This document shows positions 58,693-64,000 of a stretch of DNA of 64,000 nucleotides, one piece after another. The stretch's first letter is position 1; each line of letters starts with the position of its first letter. The position numbers were made by a program, and so were the translations under genes. Below the pieces are notes generated by a model. It searched no databases. It saw only the letters and a program-made list of their open reading frames with translations, and was not told the origin of the DNA. The DNA is from Calvatia gigantea (taxonomy: Eukaryota > Basidiomycota > Agaricomycetes > Agaricales > Lycoperdaceae): NCBI GenBank assembly GCA_025093985.1, contig JACAAK010000002.1:3844001-3908000 (forward strand). Reading direction: 5' to 3'.

Positions 58693-60802
58693 TCAAACAG
58701 CCATGCTATGCCTCCTCTCATCCACCAACTCCCGTCTTGTCTCTCCAAGCATCACGATACCACTATTCTTCTTCGCTCGATCCCCCGTCTTTCTCGTTCG
58801 TCCTTCTATATTGACAAAGGCACTTGACCGTCCACCGGGAATATATTCCGCATCAGCCTGCGCGCCGTCACTATCCTCATCGTCCTCATCAAAGATGGGT
58901 CTCGATTTTTTCCGCTTCATGGACCCCGCAGTGCCAGCTGCGGCCCCAGAGGACGATGACGAAGATGATGTACCACTCGTGCGTGCGGGGGGTATAGGTG
59001 AGTGGTATGTAGCTGACTGGGGTCGGGAGGGTGGCAAGGGATAGAACTCAGGTTCAATAATGTCGCCGTAGGCGTTCCGTTGTAGGAATTCGCCTGAGGA
59101 CCGACGGCCGTTGAACTCGGGGTCGACGGGAGGTGGTGGTTCAGGAACTTTGGGGTATGAAGCTGTTGTCATTATAGCGGCTGCTGATGAGCGCTTCTTA
59201 CGTGATGGTTCCGTGCCTGGTGGTGGGTCGGGTTTCCGCATTTTACTATGGATGGCAGGTGAGTAAGTGCACTTAAAGTCAAAGAGGAGGGATTTGCATA
59301 CGTGTTGAGCTTGGGCTCGGCGTAATTTACGCTCTTCCTCGCCCTCCTTTCTCTCCCACCCGCCGTGGGTTCTTGCTCTGGTTCAGGTGGTGGTGGTTGT
59401 CCTGCACCCGAAGCAGCCGATGACGACACTAAAAACGTCCGAGCACTAACTACGACTTCTTCCTGCTCATGGACTAAAGGTTGCACCCGAATTGCGGTTG
59501 TAAGATAACCTGAATAAAAGCACCATAAAAATAGTCAGCTCACCAGTGTTACGATTGATAGGTTGAAGGACGCCACGGAAATTGGTAACATCCATCAACT
59601 TCCCCCTCGTACCTTCTGGTAGAAGATCCCCATCTTCCTCTCTCTGCCTCTTCTTCTCTCTCGATCGTACAGAGTCAACTGCATACTCTGCTTCCTTCTC
59701 CTTCGACTTGCCGCTCTTTCGTCTCTCCTTCTTGGGTGGCGGTGGCGGTGGGAGTTCGTCTTCTTGCGGTGAGTGTTCAAGCCCCATATCGACTTCGAGG
59801 TTGCCTGATAGTGCAGCAATCTCTTCTGCCTCTTCAGCGCGCCCAGCTTCTAACCGTATCGGAGAGCCAAACGCCGGACTGGCAGGCCGAGGTGGAGCGA
59901 GGTTCTCGGTATCAATGGTAAGCATACCACTCTGCCGACGAGAGCTCTTGCGCTTCGTCGAGCTTGAGTGACCGACGAAATCGATGCGGAGTGGGATAGG
60001 TGTCATGCCAGGGACAGTGACGGGGGCTGTGGACGGTGGTGACGCGGCACGAGAAGGAAGGGGAAGTTTGGAAGCCGAAAGTCGAGTTTTTGACCTGGAT
60101 TTCCGCTTCTTGCCCCCCTGTTCGCCACCGGAAGAGCTGATATCAGGTTCGTTTTCTTCGTGGATCCCAGGGATATTAGGCGGCTTAGATATCCGGAGGC
60201 CGGGTATAAGCGAATTCGTCGTTTGAAGTGGGGGTTTCGTGGCGGGGGAAAAGGCGGGAGACGGCGGAGGTGTGGATTCCGTGCTAATATTAAAGGATTG
60301 TCGAAGATATCCTAGGTGTTTCGTGAGGTTTAGCGTCTGTAGAGTGTTATAAAGAACGTAAGCTATTATTGTCCGGGCGACGGGCTAAACCCCCCAAAGC
60401 AGACAGACGTACGGCAATTTCTGTATCAGCCATTACTTTGCGTGTCTTTTCACGCTCGCGTTTGAGCTGCGCTAGTAGGGAAATCTCGGATTGGCGCAGG
60501 CGGAGATTCTCGACCTGGAGAACCGATATTTCAACATTAAGTTCCTCGATTCTCACACTCAGAGTCGAGTTCAGCCTGGTTTTGGGGACAATCAGACAGA
60601 GATAATCGATTATCTGAACACAGCACACTTACTTTGTGATGTGTTTGTTGGCCAGGAGGAATTTCTTCTTGACTGGGGGGCGCCTTGCGGTGAGTGTGCG
60701 GTTCGAGATCAAGATACAAAATTGAGACTTACGGTTCTCGTATTCAGCAAGCGCATCGGCCTGCCGTGCGCCGATAGATGCACGCGAGTCCCGCCTGCTC
60801 AT
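58693..60802 (-). CDS. SGO1: Shugoshin, protector of centromeric cohesion
   Basis: Shugoshins recruit PP2A to centromeres to protect cohesin. The start at 60802 (MSRRDSRASIGARQADALAE) precedes the conserved N-terminal coiled coil EYENLKKKFLLANKHITK (joined by an intron ending CCCCAG). This continues as LNSTLSVRIEELNVEISVLQ and VENLRLRQSEISLLAQLKRE. The middle is disordered with KRKSSRRQSGMLTIDTENLA and PPPPPPKKERRKSGKSKEKE. The C-terminal SGO box is ERRARKSVNYAEPKLNT, then KMRKPDPPP after an intron; it is the basic motif that binds phosphorylated histone H2A. The protein ends ELVDERRHSMAV. Both diagnostic motifs are present in order, so the call is firm. Introns are short; no frameshift seen. 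Confidence 0.85.
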
Positions 60803-60986
60803 CGTGTGCGGCGGCGAGGACAGAGACGGGGACAACGTCGGAGACAGCGAGCTCAGCTTGAACACAGGAAGCAACAAACAATCACGTGATACAATTTACA
60901 GTTGCCAAATCGAGCCACGTGGCCCTTGATCCTTTGAAGTTTACACTGGTTTAAACGTACACTACGACGGCATTTGTATACTTTAC

Positions 60987-62774
60987 TTAAAAAATAGCCT
61001 GCGAAGAATCTTAGCACGGGGCTGATTGCCATCCACAACGTCGTACTTACCGCCGCGTTGGGAGGGCTTGCGGCTCCTCCGATGCTGCATGGGACGGTTC
61101 CGATCAGCCGGGAGGACAATCAGCGAGATCAAACCAATGACGCACATATTCAGGGGCCAAGACGTGAGGAAAAAGGTGTATCGCCCAGTTTCTGCGCACA
61201 CCTGCGACAGCTTTTCCAAGTCGAAGAACTCACCGATGGGCATGCCCCAGAGACTACGATACCAGAAAAGTCAGCTGTGAATAGTCCTTGCTACACACAG
61301 CAGGCTTACCCGAGTAGGGTCTGCATCAAGCATCATGTTAAGTTATAATTAACATCGATACACGTTGTGGGGGAGAGGGGTTCGCATTCATACCTGATGC
61401 ATATGCGTGCCAGGCTCCGGAGGCCATGCCTTTTTTATTTTTCAGAACCGGAGATCAGCCTCGCTTCATCTCTTGGGTGCACATGATAAGACTCACCTCT
61501 AAAGCGGGCTGATCCGAAGCAACAGCGGCGAAATGGTTGTTCCTATACGCAAATGAGTCGGTTGGCGTCATAACGACCATGTGCCAACGTAAGTCAGACG
61601 CACCAGAGGAACCGTTTCATATCCTCCGACTGCTCAATCCCAGCACTATCCCGCCAAAACGTCAAAAAAAATCCAACCGACGCCCATAAGAAACTTACAA
61701 AGTCTCTGGCCTGCCTCTCAAACCCTCCCTCTCACCCTGAGTTACACGATAGTATTTCTGAATAAACCCAACCCTCAACAACAAAATATCCCCAACCCTG
61801 AACGTTACACCTTGTGCTTTCGCGACTTCCTCCAACACCGAGGGGGTAATTCCGTGCTTGGTCCATGGATCATAAGGGAGAGAACCGCCATTCTTGGTGT
61901 AATAAGAGACAAGGTCGAGAAAGACACCGCGGCCACAGATTCCGTGTGTAGCCCAGTCTTGTAGAGACGTCAGTCAGGTAAACCGTACGGAACCAAATAA
62001 CGAGAGGTCTCTTACTCTGAATGCCGATCCTCTTATGCTCATCACCGATCGCATTAGGATCGTCATGTTCATTGATCCCAAGCGGCAATGTCAAGGCAGG
62101 CGTACTAGAAAAGAGAAGCAGTTGCACCAACACTCAGCGTCCACCAAACTCAACCACAATACCCTATGAGCCTACTCACTTGTTATAAAACACTTTATGT
62201 TCAATGACACCAAAGTGCCTTAACCCATCCCATTGCGAGCCAGATTGAGTATTAATATGTAATTCATCGTCTCGCGGCATCCCGTTCTCGGGAAGTCTGG
62301 TGAGCATCTTAACCTCAGGAGGCCTCCTTCCGTACATGGGCTAAAATAGAATCCGCTTGAGTTCTGTTTCAGGCTCCGAGGAGAAATAGACTCACCTTAG
62401 ACGGGAAGTTAATAGGCCTTAATACCAACCATCAATCTCAGAAGCTTAGCTTAAACAGCACATTCGCGAACTCACCAATTCAAAGAAACCCTCCTCCCAG
62501 TCCTAAAAAAAAACCGACAGTCAGCAACCACTTTGGTATTTAATCTCAAAACCACCTACTTAATTTCCTCAGCGGCACTCCTCTGCACAACCTCATCCGT
62601 TAACAAGTTCACGGTCCCAAGCTGATCCTCGGCGCCCCACACACTCCACGCACACCCAGTGAAATTCTTGAAATTCGGCAACTCATCAAATGTCGGTAAA
62701 CCCACGGTGTTTTTTGAAGGAACGAATTTCGATGCGATGTTCCTTATGCGATCGACTATAACACTCGGAGGCAT
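60987..62774 (-). CDS. Cyclase-family protein (PF04199, kynurenine-formamidase-like fold)
   Basis: The family contains metal-dependent hydrolases and cyclases with a conserved metal site; fungal members are uncharacterised. The start at 62774 gives MPPSVIVDRIRNIASKF, then GCAWSVWGAEDQLGTVNLLT and DEVVQRSAAEEIK. After several short introns come PRDDELHINTQSGSQWDGLR, HFGVIEHKVFYN, GINEHDDPNAIGDEHKRIGI, THGICGRGVFLDLVSYY and VTFRVGDILLLRVGFIQKYY. The C-terminus is GMPIGEFFDLEKLSQVCAET, GRYTFFLTSWPLN, IGGAASPPNAAAIF, with stop TAA at 60987-60989. The Gln-Trp-Asp-Gly ... His motif replaces the bacterial H-x-G-T-H-x-D and is common in fungal relatives. All joins keep the frame. Substrate unknown. 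Confidence 0.8.
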
Positions 62775-63084
62775 GCCGTTTGCTTACTTGTTTGTGCTCT
62801 TAGTGGTTTCGTTTTTTGCTTTAGATTCGTTGGTGTGGGAGAGTAAAGAAGGTTAAGAGATTCTCGCCATATGTGTATTTCCCTTACTTATGTGTTTCTA
62901 TCCCGGTCGTCATCCCAGGAACATCGCACTGGTTCACATGTACTCCAACAATCATCTGACCAGGTGAACTACCACTTCCTCCCCAAAAAAATATTACTCG
63001 GAATACGGTACATACAATAACCGGGAGGGGAATCAATAAGAGCCTGAGGATTCACAAGTCAAGTCCCAAAAAGCAGGTCCCAAC

Positions 63085-63109
63085 CACACACACACACACA
63101 CACGCACAC
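63085..63109 (+). repeat. (CA)n microsatellite
   Basis: About 11 CA units with one CG interruption, immediately downstream of the PRP4 kinase stop. Confidence 0.9.
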
Positions 63110-63121
63110 CACAATCTTCTA

Positions 63122-64000
<879 letters not shown>

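Overview
The window is fungal nuclear DNA, most likely from an Agaricomycete (mushroom-forming basidiomycete). Genes are split by many short (about 50-60 nt) GT-AG introns. Gene families include GMC oxidoreductases of the aryl-alcohol oxidase/pyranose dehydrogenase type, PP2C-like phosphatases, an Argonaute, ATG101, shugoshin and PRP4 kinase. The repeats are typical of TE-rich mushroom genomes. The species cannot be named from sequence alone. I see no rRNA, intact tRNA, CRISPR array or bacterial-type operon.

Layout. (1) 1-16.07 kb is a nested transposon graveyard. It holds two decayed copies of an orphan basidiomycete repeat gene, a solo LTR (1927-2334, TSD GTCTT) and an 807-bp TA-flanked Tc1/mariner-like MITE (3872-4678). 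It also holds a complete 7.85-kb LTR element (4741-12592, 557-bp LTRs, TSD CCTGG) whose interior has no intact gag-pol but does carry a degenerate array of about 50-bp hairpin repeats. A Tc1/mariner DD34E element (6140-7378) is inserted in that interior. An inverted duplication follows, one arm of which was the LTR target, and then a truncated chromodomain Ty3/gypsy pol with a downstream ORF. (2) 16.9-22.5 kb has a multi-exon secreted GMC oxidoreductase and its pseudogenised tandem paralogue. (3) 23.3-24.9 kb (minus) is an APH-like phosphotransferase; 26.3-28.6 kb is a long-chain acyl-CoA synthetase. (4) 29.0-33.2 kb (minus) is an Argonaute with its catalytic residues present. (5) 35.2-37.0 kb has divergently arranged J-domain protein and ATG101 genes sharing a 168-bp promoter. 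(6) 37.5-42.0 kb has a Baeyer-Villiger-type flavin monooxygenase followed by a zinc alcohol dehydrogenase. (7) 42.7-44.6 kb and 56.0-57.6 kb (minus) are two related PP2C-like phosphatases. Between them lie an MFS transporter (45.2-48.1 kb, minus), a gene-poor 4.9-kb stretch, and a long disordered hypothetical protein (53.0-55.4 kb). (8) 58.7-64.0 kb (minus) has shugoshin, a PF04199 cyclase-family protein and the C-terminal part of PRP4 kinase, cut by the window end.

The right half (about 35-64 kb) looks like ordinary gene space and the left third is heterochromatin-like. Functional links are modest. FMO plus ADH plus acyl-CoA synthetase could act on aliphatic substrates, and Argonaute is the sort of gene that would silence the repeats, but both are inference. 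Several otherwise well conserved genes (ATG101, FMO, PP2C-1, Argonaute) need one-base corrections to read through. This suggests residual assembly indels, or recent decay. The most unusual object is the recently moved LTR element with a dead interior.
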